From: JANQQN01 sp964519665 | Lineage (GTDB): Bacteria; Myxococcota; Kuafuiibacteriia; Kuafuiibacteriales; Kuafuiibacteriaceae | DNA length: 64,000 nucleotides | Reading direction: 5' to 3' | NCBI GenBank assembly: GCA_964519665.1 | Contig: CAZFIV010000028.1 | Location: 1 to 64,000 of the forward strand | Shown: positions 1 to 7,302 of the stretch, in pieces | Numbering within the stretch: the stretch's first letter is position 1 | Layout of the letters: every line of letters starts with the position of its first letter | Translations under genes and position numbers: made by a program | The notes under the pieces: model-generated | What the model saw: only the letters and a program-made list of their open reading frames with translations | Told to the model about the DNA's origin: nothing | Databases searched by the model: none

Positions 1-174
1 CCCCGGGGCGTGGGCGGAATTTTCCAAGCGAACAAAACGCTCTAGCGCCCGGTCCCGCTCCGCCGACGGAATGCCGGGGCCCGTGTCGCGCACGATCAAT
101 CTGGCGCCGACGGCCGCTTCCTCACTGCCCTGGGCAAGGCGGGGCGGGGCTTGGCCGGGCACGGCAAGGCATGG
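1..174 (-). pseudogene. Sensor histidine kinase ATPase-domain fragment (cellular gene remnant)
   Basis: Reading right to left, the frame whose codons start at multiples of three plus one gives VRDTGPGIPSAERDRALERF and then VRLENSAHAPG. This matches the G1 box (DxGPGIP) and F box (ERFVRLE) of the HATPase_c domain of two-component sensor kinases, followed by the lead-in to the G2 box. The frame runs off the left edge. On its 5' side it enters the GGCNN repeat and hits a stop at 175-177, so the kinase lacks its N-terminal part here. It could be a kinase gene interrupted by the repeat or by integration, or the end of a chimeric contig. Family identity is confident from motifs; the reason for the truncation is inference. 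Confidence 0.72.
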
Positions 175-390
175 CTAGGTACAACACGGCCGGCAGGGCA
201 CGGCGTGGCTGGGCAGGGCAGGGCGAGGCCTGGCGTGGCTGGGCTTGGCGCGGTGAAGCAGGCATGGCGGGGCAAGGCAGGGCGGGGCTGGGCATGGCAG
301 GGCACGGCTAGGCAGGCAGGGCATGGCGTGGCGCGGCAGGGCCGGGCCTGGCGCGGCGAGGCAGGCAAGGCAGGGCCGGGCGAGGAAGCG
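131..390. repeat. Degenerate GGCNN pentanucleotide repeat
   Basis: About 260 bases are built from tandem five-base units with an almost invariant GGC and two variable bases (GGCAA, GGCGG, GGCAT, GGCTA and so on). The period slips only rarely. Long frames exist in several phases because 15 bases make five codons, but none has a ribosome binding site or recognisable product, so I read it as non-coding. It separates the kinase fragment from the first viral gene. Confidence 0.8.
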
Positions 391-404
391 AGCGTGATTG
401 ACCT

Positions 405-419
405 CGGGCCTCCGGCCCG
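405..419 (+). other. GGCC-TCC-GGCC hairpin (copy A)
   Basis: Perfect stem CGGGCC / GGCCCG with loop TCC, followed by TAGTAAAGG and a second small hairpin (CAGC TTT GCTG) about 30 bases on. Hairpins with the same core and loop occur at 15696-15712, 40638-40654 and (reverse loop GGA) 47108-47124. Confidence 0.5.
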
Positions 420-459
420 GTAGTAAAGGACTTCAACCCCAACAGCTTTGCTGGGCAGG

Positions 460-495
460 AGGCCACGTCGATCCCTTCGTCGAGGCCTTTTGTTT
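460..495 (+). terminator. Rho-independent-type terminator before the first viral operon
   Basis: AGGCC pairs with GGCCT and TCGA with TCGA around loop TCCCTTCG, with an ACG bulge, then TTTTGTTT. It would insulate the 513 operon from transcription entering from the repeat and kinase side. Confidence 0.5.
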
Positions 496-512
496 GTAAG
501 GAGGTCGCCTTC

Positions 513-842
513 ATGGCGTCAGTAAGAGACATCCTAGAACACGTGGCGGCCTACGGAACCACAGGGAGCATCGAGCTTCGCGTGCCGTCCACGCTGGCGG
601 GTAGTGCACGGGTCGGCGGAAAAGAAGTCGGCGACACCATCGTCTGCGACTTCGACAGCGTGAACCGCAAGCAGGGCAAGAACGGGCGACAAGCGCGCGT
701 TCGCATCTTCACGCCCTACTACGGCAAGCGCGTCGAAGTTCGTCCGCAAAGCCTGGAGTGCGTCAAGCCAGCCAGGTTCAAAAAGAAGAAGCGGCCTGCG
801 ACGAAGGTCGCCGCGAAGAAATCGAAACCCAAGCGCGCCTAA
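513..842 (+). CDS. Small basic-tailed protein of unknown function
   Basis: 109 residues. A strong Shine-Dalgarno (AAGGAGGT, 8 nt before ATG) fixes the start. Residues ~15-85 look like a small beta-rich domain; residues ~86-109 are a Lys/Arg/Ala tail (KKKKRPATKVAAKKSKPKRA) typical of nucleic-acid-binding extensions. First gene after the terminator at 460-495, followed 26 bases later by another small gene. Not recognised; DNA binding is inferred only from charge. Confidence 0.75.
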   Translation: MASVRDILEHVAAYGTTGSIELRVPSTLAGSARVGGKEVGDTIVCDFDSVNRKQGKNGRQARVRIFTPYYGKRVEVRPQSLECVKPARFKKKKRPATKVAAKKSKPKRA

Positions 843-868
843 CCACACGCGCCGAAAGGAGACCTACC

Positions 869-1069
869 ATGACCAAGACACAGACCATTCGCACGCTCAA
901 GGCGATGCAGACGGTAGCGCTTACGCATCGCGTAGCCGCGGCCGGGCTCGTCCACGACCTGATGAAGCTCGACGCCTCAAACGTCGAGCTTCACGACGCG
1001 CTTCTGCACGCGCAGGAAGCCTTGCGCTCCCTCGACATCGCCCTCGCGGAGGCGATTCAGAATGTCTGA
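869..1069 (+). CDS. Small helical hypothetical protein
   Basis: 66 residues starting MTKTQTIRTLKAMQ, with a good ribosome site (AAAGGAG, 9 nt upstream). Longer in-frame starts exist upstream but overlap the 513 gene and lack a ribosome site. Predicted almost wholly alpha-helical with heptad-like hydrophobics. No recognisable family. Confidence 0.65.
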   Translation: MTKTQTIRTLKAMQTVALTHRVAAAGLVHDLMKLDASNVELHDALLHAQEALRSLDIALAEAIQNV

Positions 1070-1158
1070 GTCGTCCGGAACGAGTGGCCCGCGCGCGACT
1101 TCGTGACGGCGGCCTTCGCCTGGTGCCGCTTCCCAAGAAGCCGTAGGCATCCAGTCCT

Positions 1159-1803
1159 ATGGACGACAAAAAAGCGACCCCTCTCTCGATTCTCGCGACG
1201 GTCTTCATCGTGTGCGCGATCGGATTCCAGCACTGCACCCTTCGCGCACAGCGCACCGACGTTGCGCTCTGGCAGACGCGTTCCTGCGTGGGCGAAACCA
1301 TGTGGGCGAAGGACGAGTGCACCGCGATGATCTACGTGCACCGGAAGCGTGCCCAGGCTCGCGGCTGGAGCATGCTCCGCATGATCCGCACCTACTCGTC
1401 GCCCGTGCGTTTCGACCGCCCGCGATCGGTCCAGAGCATTCGTCGCAGCGGAGAGCCCGTGCTGGCCTCCGTGGCCGCGGGCGGACGCATTCGCCCCATC
1501 GATCCGGAAGCGCGCGGGCGGCGTCGTTGGATCCGGCTCCTCAAGCCGCGCGGCGAGGCGCCTTCAGGCTGGCCAGAGCGTCTTCCGTGGCGCCGCTACC
1601 GGACGCGCTTCGCGGACCTCTACGTGCACGTGCGCGCCGTTCTCCGCGGCGGAATCCCTGACCCGTGCCCCGATGCCATTCACTACGGCTCAGCGCGTCT
1701 CGATGGCGTCCCGCGCGGTCACGAGGTCGACCCCAAATGCCTTCCGCTGAGCGAGTCCGCGCAGCGTTTCTACCGACCCATCCAAAGAGGAGACTCATCG
1801 TGA
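1159..1803 (+). CDS. SleB-like cell-wall hydrolase with N-terminal membrane anchor
   Basis: 214 residues. Residues 8-25 form a hydrophobic signal/anchor segment. The C-terminal domain resembles phage and spore SleB-type lytic hydrolases: CVGETMWAKDEC with E46 and E53 as likely acidic active-site residues, then a helix (YVHRKRAQARGWSMLRMIRTYS), and a final region with PDPCPDAIHYG and a last Cys (DPKCLPL). It probably cleaves peptidoglycan for release, exported through its own anchor. The last codons overlap the next gene's start (GTGA) and lie inside a 55-bp sequence repeated at 2319. No clear ribosome site precedes the ATG. The family call rests on motif pattern, not on a search. Confidence 0.62.
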   Translation: MDDKKATPLSILATVFIVCAIGFQHCTLRAQRTDVALWQTRSCVGETMWAKDECTAMIYVHRKRAQARGWSMLRMIRTYSSPVRFDRPRSVQSIRRSGEPVLASVAAGGRIRPIDPEARGRRRWIRLLKPRGEAPSGWPERLPWRRYRTRFADLYVHVRAVLRGGIPDPCPDAIHYGSARLDGVPRGHEVDPKCLPLSESAQRFYRPIQRGDSS

Positions 1804-1811
1804 CGAAGAAA
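1757..1811 (+). repeat. 55-bp direct repeat, copy 1 (gene end + RBS + start)
   Basis: Covers the last codons of the hydrolase, the ribosome site AAGAGGAG and the first codons (GTG ACG AAG AAA) of the next gene. Copy 2 at 2319-2373 differs at one base (A1797 vs C2359). Confidence 0.9.
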
Positions 1812-2318
1812 GACACGCCCTACATGAGCCGCAAGGCCACGAAGCTCAGCGATCGTACGGTGACCCTAGGTCAATGTGTCGTGCTCAGCGTTGGGCAGCG
1901 TTTTGGGTTTGCGATCGTGGACGACTGCGAAGGCTCTCGCGTCCACCTGATTACGACAGATCCAGGCCTCCAAGGACCCGATCACTGGGTCACACTCGAC
2001 GATTGCTGCTGGGAACACGTCTCCCCCGAGGTGTTTATCTGGCTCCATGGGTACGTGCTGCGCGAGTCGCCGAAGCTGCTGATCAAAGTCCTGCACGAGG
2101 GACAATGGTTCGAGGGCTACCCCTCTGATTGGTGTCCCCACTCAGGCGTCGTCCGTGTGCAGACCTGCGACGCAGCCCCGCGCGAGATCACAGCCGCCGT
2201 ATGGCGCCTCACGCCACGAAGCGAAGCCGACTTGTTCGATCAACCTTCTGCGCGCGGCATCCGCCGCAGGAAGATGTCCGTGTTTGAAGAGCCCACGCTC
2301 AGTCGGACAGACACCTAG
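1800..2318 (+). CDS. Hypothetical protein following a duplicated start cassette
   Basis: 172 residues with GTG start, translationally coupled to the hydrolase (GTGA overlap) and preceded by AAGAGGAG. N-terminus VTKKDTPYMSRK. The body is beta-rich with a Cys pair (DDCCWE). No family recognised. An earlier ATG in frame (1665) would lie inside the hydrolase and lacks a ribosome site. Start region and first codons are shared with the next gene through the 55-bp repeat, suggesting the two were inserted as cassettes. Confidence 0.65.
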   Translation: MTKKDTPYMSRKATKLSDRTVTLGQCVVLSVGQRFGFAIVDDCEGSRVHLITTDPGLQGPDHWVTLDDCCWEHVSPEVFIWLHGYVLRESPKLLIKVLHEGQWFEGYPSDWCPHSGVVRVQTCDAAPREITAAVWRLTPRSEADLFDQPSARGIRRRKMSVFEEPTLSRTDT

Positions 2319-2373
2319 CCGCGCAGCGTTTCTACCGACCCATCCAAAGAGGAGACTCCTCGTGACGAAGAAA
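2319..2373 (+). repeat. 55-bp direct repeat, copy 2
   Basis: Here the part that encodes the hydrolase C-terminus in copy 1 is non-coding, while the ribosome site and GTG ACG AAG AAA start are used by the gene at 2362. The conservation of non-coding positions implies a recent duplication. Confidence 0.9.
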
Positions 2374-3156
2374 ATCAAATGGGACCGCGAGCCCGTTCCC
2401 CCGGAGCTGTGGGGCAAGGACCATTTCTCGACGCTCGTCTACCTCGAGACGCGAATTGTCGACGGTGACGGACGACTCAAGTCCGCGCACATGCGCACGA
2501 AAAGCGACGGGACGAAGTACCCAACCCGACTCGACGACGGCACCGAACTCGTCGGACACGATGATTGGGACTGCGTGCGCGACTTGGAGCACGCCGGGTA
2601 CGTCACGACCCGAACGGGCCGCTTCAAAGTCCGACCGGGCCCCTACGCCCTCACGGATGCAGGCTGGAACCTGGCCGGACGCTGTCGACGGCATCTTGGC
2701 GAGCGTCCGAACTGCGTGCGCACGTACGACGGTTTCGAAGTCGCGTCGATGAGTGAAGCTGCGAACACGTATTTGATTTGCGGCTCGCGGGGATACCCTC
2801 GGCTGCCGCTGGTCCGCTACGCGGTGGATCGCCTGCCTGATGGGGCTACGCTCGTTGTTGGCGACGCCGCAGGTGTTGATGCTGTCGCGGCTAGGGCGGC
2901 GAAGGGGCGCTTGACGGTTTGTTGCTGTTGGCCCGCTTGGGATGCGCTCGGTAGAGCCGCAGGGCCTGTACGCAATCGCGTCATGGTACGCACGCTTCCC
3001 CGCAACGCGCAGGTCGTGTGCTTTTGGGACGGTGTGAGCGCCGGCACGAAAAGCACAATCGACGCAGCGCGATCGCGTGGCGACTTGCGCGTAAGGGTCT
3101 TCGGGCCGGACGGCGCAGAGATCTCCGTGCCCGTCGACTCGAAAAAGGAGACCTGA
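2362..3156 (+). CDS. Winged-helix-like / SLOG Rossmann fusion protein
   Basis: 264 residues, GTG start after AAGAGGAG. Residues ~60-110 resemble a small winged helix (DLEHAGYVTTRTGRFKV). Residues 137-250 carry the SLOG/YspA-type nucleotide-binding signature: CGSRGYP (140-146), GDAAGVD (167-173), PVRNR (202-206) and GTKSTID (228-234). SLOG proteins bind nucleotide-derived ligands such as NAD derivatives. Its neighbour at 3156 is a related Rossmann protein and a MazG-like enzyme is encoded at 15.8 kb, so a role in nucleotide handling or counter-defence is plausible but inferred. Stop overlaps the next ATG (TGATG). Confidence 0.65.
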   Translation: MTKKIKWDREPVPPELWGKDHFSTLVYLETRIVDGDGRLKSAHMRTKSDGTKYPTRLDDGTELVGHDDWDCVRDLEHAGYVTTRTGRFKVRPGPYALTDAGWNLAGRCRRHLGERPNCVRTYDGFEVASMSEAANTYLICGSRGYPRLPLVRYAVDRLPDGATLVVGDAAGVDAVAARAAKGRLTVCCCWPAWDALGRAAGPVRNRVMVRTLPRNAQVVCFWDGVSAGTKSTIDAARSRGDLRVRVFGPDGAEISVPVDSKKET

Positions 3157-3611
3157 TGAAAGTCTACGTTGCCGGAGCCAGCGCTGAGATCGAACGTGCC
3201 GAGCGCTTCATCGCGCTCGCGAAGACCTACGGTGCGGAGATCACCCACGACTGGACGATCGACGTGCGCAAGGAAGGCGGATCCGTGCCGGCGAGCGACG
3301 TCGATCCCGCCACGTTTGCGGCTCGTGATATCAGCGCCGTACTCGAGGCAGACGCCGTCGTCTTCCTGGTCCCCCACCAGGATCACGCCACCAAGGGACT
3401 CTGGGTCGAGCTAGGCGCGCTCTTCGGCATGGACCGCACGCGGTACGAGCCGCGGCGCCCCGACGTGTGCATCAGCAAGGCCCGGGACTTCAAGCACGAG
3501 CACCCGCCCCAGCCAGAGACCATCTGGCACGCCTACGCATTCCGCCAGCTGGATGCGACGGTCGTTGAAGTCGACCAGGAAGCCATCCGCTGGCTTCGGA
3601 GCATGGCGTGA
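3156..3611 (+). CDS. Nucleoside 2-deoxyribosyltransferase-like (SLOG superfamily) protein
   Basis: 151 residues. Starts MKVYVAGASAEIERAERF, the N-terminal beta strand and first helix typical of nucleoside deoxyribosyltransferase-like Rossmann folds, followed by ADAVVFLVP (mid-domain strand) and GLWVELGALFGM (the conserved xxxExG helix with the acidic residue). Ribosome site AAAAAGGAG upstream. Likely cleaves or binds an N-glycosidic nucleotide; exact substrate unknown. Confidence 0.62.
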   Translation: MKVYVAGASAEIERAERFIALAKTYGAEITHDWTIDVRKEGGSVPASDVDPATFAARDISAVLEADAVVFLVPHQDHATKGLWVELGALFGMDRTRYEPRRPDVCISKARDFKHEHPPQPETIWHAYAFRQLDATVVEVDQEAIRWLRSMA

Positions 3612-4048
3612 CGGGCGGTCCCTGCCGAGAGACGCCTCCGCGCTCAGCCGTCGACGCGGACAGGTATCAGGCCCTCCAAACGGAGACCATCGGTTTCGGC
3701 TTGCTCACGGCGCTTGCCCGTCCCCAACACTCCTTCGGGGTCCACGGGATCTTCGTGGCACTCCGTTCGGACTGGTCTCGTGGAGTGATCTCGGATCTCG
3801 AAGTTCGTGTTCGCCGAAACGGAGAGTTAGTTTCGACGTCGCCGCACGTAGCCCTTTTCTTCGAGACCGAGAATCCGAACGACGCGACGCAGCTCTTCTG
3901 GGACGAGTTCTGGCGGATGCGGTTGGCGACCCGTATGGACGCGGCCAGCGCAACGGTTCAGCTTCGGTACCGGTGGACGACCGAGGCGCGCGAGTGGATC
4001 GATAACCTTCGTACGCATGCGCTCTCCAAGATCGTCGCCGTTCCGTAG
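3608..4048 (+). CDS. Hypothetical protein
   Basis: 146 residues with GTG start overlapping the previous stop (GTGA). Alternating hydrophobic pattern suggests a beta-rich fold. No motif recognised. Followed after 15 bases by a gene with its own promoter (TATACT at 4051). Confidence 0.6.
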   Translation: MTGGPCRETPPRSAVDADRYQALQTETIGFGLLTALARPQHSFGVHGIFVALRSDWSRGVISDLEVRVRRNGELVSTSPHVALFFETENPNDATQLFWDEFWRMRLATRMDAASATVQLRYRWTTEAREWIDNLRTHALSKIVAVP

Positions 4049-4050
4049 CG

Positions 4051-4056
4051 TATACT
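4051..4056 (+). promoter_or_regulatory. -10 box TATACT placed for a leaderless transcript
   Basis: TATACT ends 7 nt before the GTG start at 4064, so transcription would begin at or next to the start codon. No ribosome site lies between. No good -35 at 17 bp. Same geometry as eight other genes in the window. Confidence 0.55.
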
Positions 4057-4063
4057 CCGGGAC

Positions 4064-4879
4064 GTGACCGTCCCCTGCGGCAAGGGCCTCTACCTCGGCG
4101 CCCCCGGCGCGTACCCGAACCGGGATCCCGGCGGCTACGCCCGCGGGCTCGGTTGCAGCTACGTCATCGCCCCGGAAAACGTGTTCTCGGACCAGGATCT
4201 TCGGTCCGTGGGGATGCCCGTCTGGCTCTTCCAGACCCCGGAACACTGGACCCCGGCCAACTGGCGCGAGACGCTAGCTCGTTTGGCCAATCGTTCCGCG
4301 CGCTTGGGCCTTGGCGGCGTGGTCGCCGACGTCGAGAAATGGGTCGGCTTTTGGGATGGCGTGGGCCGCAACGCGTTCGTCGAGTTGGGCCGCCGGCTCG
4401 GGGACGTCGACGCGGGCTTCACATCTTTCCCCAGCTGGGGACAGCGTGGGGAGCGCGCGCGCATCGCGGAAGCCGGCCAGGGGCGCATCTGGGCCTCTCC
4501 TCAGCTCTACGCCCGTCGAGGGGACCCTCCGGCCGCGATCATGCGCTGGCGAGGCTGGTGGGCGGCGGAATCGTGGTCGGCGATGGTTCCTTCGGTCTGG
4601 CCCGACCCTCGCGGCGTCGACATCGGGGCCGGCGATCCCCTCGTTGACCGCGCTGGCGCGGCCACCGCGAGCTACCTCCGCCTCTTCGAGGGCGAGCGGG
4701 GGATCGCGATCTGGCAGACCCCGCACGGACGCCTTCGCCCCGGTGATCCGGAGTACGACGCCATCCGGGCCGCACGCGTGCGGGGCTGCCGGAGCTGGCT
4801 CAAATGGGCTCTCGGCGCCGGCGCCCTGGGCGGACTCGCCTACGGAGGGTATGAACTGGCCCGGAGACTCGACCGATGA
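4064..4879 (+). CDS. TIM-barrel glycosidase-like protein with C-terminal membrane helix
   Basis: 271 residues. The order LGAPGAY, VWLFQTP, GVVADVEKW (84-92, acidic D89 and E91 on a strand end), FTSFPSWG, WASPQLY, WWAAESW, IAIWQT is the strand ladder of a glycoside-hydrolase-like TIM barrel such as those in lysozyme-type (GH25-like) enzymes. Residues ~245-263 form a membrane helix followed by RRLDR. Possibly a membrane-bound muramidase used in lysis or entry. The enzymatic role is inferred; no exact family match was made. Confidence 0.55.
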   Translation: MTVPCGKGLYLGAPGAYPNRDPGGYARGLGCSYVIAPENVFSDQDLRSVGMPVWLFQTPEHWTPANWRETLARLANRSARLGLGGVVADVEKWVGFWDGVGRNAFVELGRRLGDVDAGFTSFPSWGQRGERARIAEAGQGRIWASPQLYARRGDPPAAIMRWRGWWAAESWSAMVPSVWPDPRGVDIGAGDPLVDRAGAATASYLRLFEGERGIAIWQTPHGRLRPGDPEYDAIRAARVRGCRSWLKWALGAGALGGLAYGGYELARRLDR

Positions 4880-5169
4880 CGCTGACCGTCCGCCAAGCAC
4901 TTCACGGCCTGGGCCAGCCAACCAGCCTGGACCAGATCCCCGACATTTGCGCGCCCCAGGAGGCGCAGGTGGTCGCGCTCCGTCAGCAGCTCGGGCTGGC
5001 GCGACGCGTCGAGCTGGGGATCATTCTCGGCGGCGCGACGGCGAGCTTGGGCGCGTATATCCTGAACGAGATGGGGCACACGCAAGCCGCGAGCGGCGTC
5101 ACCATCGCGGCCATCATCATCGGCGCAGCCTACTCCGCCGTCCGGCTCTACCAAGAGGATTCGATTTGA
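4876..5169 (+). CDS. Small two-helix membrane protein
   Basis: 97 residues, ATGA overlap with the previous gene. Two hydrophobic segments at ~46-63 and ~71-89. First of four consecutive small membrane proteins; holin or virion-membrane function possible. Confidence 0.62.
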   Translation: MTLTVRQALHGLGQPTSLDQIPDICAPQEAQVVALRQQLGLARRVELGIILGGATASLGAYILNEMGHTQAASGVTIAAIIIGAAYSAVRLYQEDSI

Positions 5170-5345
5170 TGACCTATCTCCCGCACACTCGATACGCGCC
5201 GCGTCGGCGTCTCGGAAGCGTCCCGGGACCTGGAGGCACCGCGACCGTGCTCCTGGGCGGCGCCGTCGTCCTCGTCGCCGGCGCGTCGCTCTGGTACCTC
5301 GCGAAGATCTTCTGGGGCGACTACGGCACCGGGCGGAAGTACTGA
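5169..5345 (+). CDS. Very small single-span membrane protein
   Basis: 58 residues, start and stop overlap both neighbours (TGATG). Arg-rich N-terminus (YAPRRR), Gly-rich linker, one membrane helix at ~25-45, short polar tail GDYGTGRKY. Confidence 0.6.
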   Translation: MTYLPHTRYAPRRRLGSVPGPGGTATVLLGGAVVLVAGASLWYLAKIFWGDYGTGRKY

Positions 5346-5704
5346 TGAACAAGCAATTCCGCAACGTGCTCCTCGCGGGCGTCGGCGGCGCGGTCGCCGG
5401 CGGGCTCGTGTGGTTCGTCGCCCGCCGCTCCCTCGACGGGCAGTTTGAGAAGAGCGCCTCCGAGCTGGATCAGGAGCTGGTCGGCGGAAGCGAAGAGTTG
5501 CGCCGCAAGCTCGAGGCCGGCCGTCGCGAGATGCGCAGTGAGGTCACCGCGCAGGTGCGGCGTGAGATTCCGCCGGCCGTTGATCGCCAGCTGCGCGAAA
5601 CTCTCGACCTCTACGGCATCACGCCGCAGTCGAGCCGGGAGATCGTCACGCTCATCGAGCGTACCAACCAGGCCATCGACGCCGCGCTTCAGGCGTTCAC
5701 GTGA
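5345..5704 (+). CDS. Membrane-anchored coiled-coil protein
   Basis: 119 residues. Membrane helix at ~8-25, then charged coiled coil (residues ~30-85). The tail LYGITPQSSREIVTLIERTN resembles VYGFTPELIMKMQRIEAFER of the next protein, so the two are diverged duplicates. Topology (N-in anchor, long helix) recalls spanins or membrane-bridging proteins, but this is not shown. Confidence 0.62.
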   Translation: MNKQFRNVLLAGVGGAVAGGLVWFVARRSLDGQFEKSASELDQELVGGSEELRRKLEAGRREMRSEVTAQVRREIPPAVDRQLRETLDLYGITPQSSREIVTLIERTNQAIDAALQAFT

Positions 5705-6033
5705 AGGGCTGGGTTGCGCTCACGGTCGGCGCAGTCACGGGCGCTGTCGTGGCAGGAGTTGCGGTGTCCCGCAAGACCTACGCGCTGAATGAGAAGGCGC
5801 GCATTCTTCGGGCGAGCCTCGACACGCAGGGGTCGGGCTACGAGGCGTACCTCGCCTCCCGAGGCACGCAGATCGAGCGGGAGGTTACGCAGCTGGCGCG
5901 CGCCATCGCCGAAGAGGAGGCGCACCGGCGCAGTCTGGACCAGCTTGCCCGGGTCTACGGGTTCACCCCCGAGCTGATCATGAAGATGCAGCGCATCGAG
6001 GCTTTCGAGCGCCAGCTGCGTTCGACGTTCTAG
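5701..6033 (+). CDS. Membrane-anchored coiled-coil protein, paralogue of the 5345 gene
   Basis: 110 residues, GTG start overlapping the previous stop (GTGA). Membrane helix ~3-22, helical domain after it, conserved Y-G-[IF]-T-P turn near residue 86. Last gene of the operon; terminator follows at 6057. Confidence 0.62.
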   Translation: MKGWVALTVGAVTGAVVAGVAVSRKTYALNEKARILRASLDTQGSGYEAYLASRGTQIEREVTQLARAIAEEEAHRRSLDQLARVYGFTPELIMKMQRIEAFERQLRSTF

Positions 6034-6176
6034 GCAGACGTCAGCCGCCACGGATCCGTCAGCTTCAGGCTGACGCGTTTTGGAGGAGGCGGAGCAATGA
6101 TCCGGGTGACGGTGCTTCCCGCAGTTCTCCACGTACGGGGGGTAACAGAATTGGGCGCGCTGGCGGCGTTCAACAT
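6030..6176 (-). CDS. Possible 48-residue protein
   Basis: Starts MLNAASAPNSVTPRTWRT with a plausible ribosome site (AAAGGA, 7 nt) and follows the 6230 gene in the same direction by 53 bases. Its 3' part overlaps the terminator hairpin. A competing 54-residue frame on the other strand (6097-6258, GGAGG upstream) is equally possible. Neither has a recognisable domain. Confidence 0.3.
   Translation of the reverse strand: MLNAASAPNSVTPRTWRTAGSTVTRIIAPPPPKRVSLKLTDPWRLTSA
6057..6081 (+). terminator. Intrinsic terminator of the left rightward operon
   Basis: CGTCAGC / GCTGACG stem with loop TTCAG, then CGTTTT. Positioned 23 bases after the last rightward gene and facing the leftward operon. Confidence 0.75.
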
Positions 6177-6229
6177 GTTCTGTTCCTTTCTGGGTGCGGA
6201 TGGCCGTCCGCACGTGGACCAAGAGCGTA

Positions 6230-6451
6230 TCACGCGCTCCGGACGTTGCCGTCGATGAGCACGCGGAAAAGACGCGCGCGGTAGCCCTGGTCGTCTTCGA
6301 ACGTGTGGGCGTAGCCCACGAATTCGACGGCGCGTCGTCGAAGCCAATCCGAACGGTGATCGTATCTCCAGCCGTACTCCTGAGGTGTTCGTGGCTTCTC
6401 AGGCGCGACCCGGCGTTCCGGGATCCCATAGAGCACGGCCCAACATTTCAT
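6230..6451 (-). CDS. Small hypothetical protein after the recombinase
   Basis: 73 residues, ATGA overlap with the recombinase stop, so co-translated. Aromatic and Arg-rich (MKCWAVLYGIPERR, EYGWRYDHRSDWLRRRA). No family recognised; could act with the recombinase but there is no motif to support it. Confidence 0.6.
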   Translation of the reverse strand: MKCWAVLYGIPERRVAPEKPRTPQEYGWRYDHRSDWLRRRAVEFVGYAHTFEDDQGYRARLFRVLIDGNVRSA

Positions 6452-7302
6452 TCGTCCCCCTTCAGCATGCCGAGCCGACGCTTCTGGATGTCGGTCAGCT
6501 CTTCATGCCGAAGCTCGTCCACGTACGTCATCGTCGACTGGAGCGACGCGTGGCCGAGGAGTTGTCGGGTGGCGTCGACGGAGCCCGTTGCGCGGAGCGT
6601 CTGCACCGCGGCCGTGCGGCGAAGGCGATGCGTGTGCAGGCCGTCAAGCTCGAGCTGCTCTCCGTACGCCTGGAGACGCCCTCGAACGGCCTTGTAGGCC
6701 GCGTCACCGGCGATGGGCGAGCCGTCGCCGCCGGGCGCGACGCCAAGCGCGACGGTCGGGTGTTCTCGGATCGCATCGTAGAGCAGCCCCCATGCCGCAT
6801 CCGCCGGAATGCGGCGCTCTCCGCCACCCTTTTGGACCAGCCGAAGCGTTCCGTTCCGCAACCCTGTGCTCAACCGCTCCCGCGTGATGCGAAGGACATC
6901 GCCGACGCGGAGCCCCCAGACCGCCATGACGTAGAGCACGGCCGCGGCTGCGTCGCCGTCTTCGGCGCCGGCCTGGAGCTGCTCCACGAGGAGCGCATAC
7001 TCCGCATCGGAGAGCGCAGGCTTCTTGCGCTTCTTGCGCGCTTGGCTCCGCCGTTTTTTCTGGAGGCGCGTCGGAGGCGGCGCGTCCGCGATGCGCGCGA
7101 AGGTGTCGCGTTCGGCGCGACTCCAGCCCTTTCCGTAGAGGAGCGCCCGCCGCGCAAAATCGCGGGTGTTGCCGTTCACCGGGGCGCGGTCGAGATCGCG
7201 CGTCAGGCGAGCCACCCCACGCACCGTGAGCGCAATCGTACTCTCGGCGTACTCCTGCTCACGCAGCCACGTTTCGAAGGCTTCGCTCTGCTTGGGCTTC
7301 AT
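6448..7302 (-). CDS. Tyrosine recombinase / integrase
   Basis: 284 residues; start chosen at MKPKQSEAFE because it overlaps the upstream stop (ATGA). N-terminal SAM-like core-binding domain (~5-75), a very basic linker (80-95), catalytic domain from ~97. Catalytic set visible: R132 (GLRVGDVL), K158 in the beta-hairpin (LVQKGGGER), H225-x-x-R228 (HRLRR), H251 (LGHASL) and nucleophile Y260 (MTYVD). All five are present, so it should be active. Encoded in the leftward operon; an attachment site was not identified. Could integrate the element or resolve multimers. Confidence 0.9.
   Translation of the reverse strand: MKPKQSEAFETWLREQEYAESTIALTVRGVARLTRDLDRAPVNGNTRDFARRALLYGKGWSRAERDTFARIADAPPPTRLQKKRRSQARKKRKKPALSDAEYALLVEQLQAGAEDGDAAAAVLYVMAVWGLRVGDVLRITRERLSTGLRNGTLRLVQKGGGERRIPADAAWGLLYDAIREHPTVALGVAPGGDGSPIAGDAAYKAVRGRLQAYGEQLELDGLHTHRLRRTAAVQTLRATGSVDATRQLLGHASLQSTMTYVDELRHEELTDIQKRRLGMLKGDE

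Noticed and set aside
151..423. 90-codon frames through the GGCNN repeat on both strands
   Set aside because: Period-5 repeat keeps all frames open; no ribosome site and low-complexity product.
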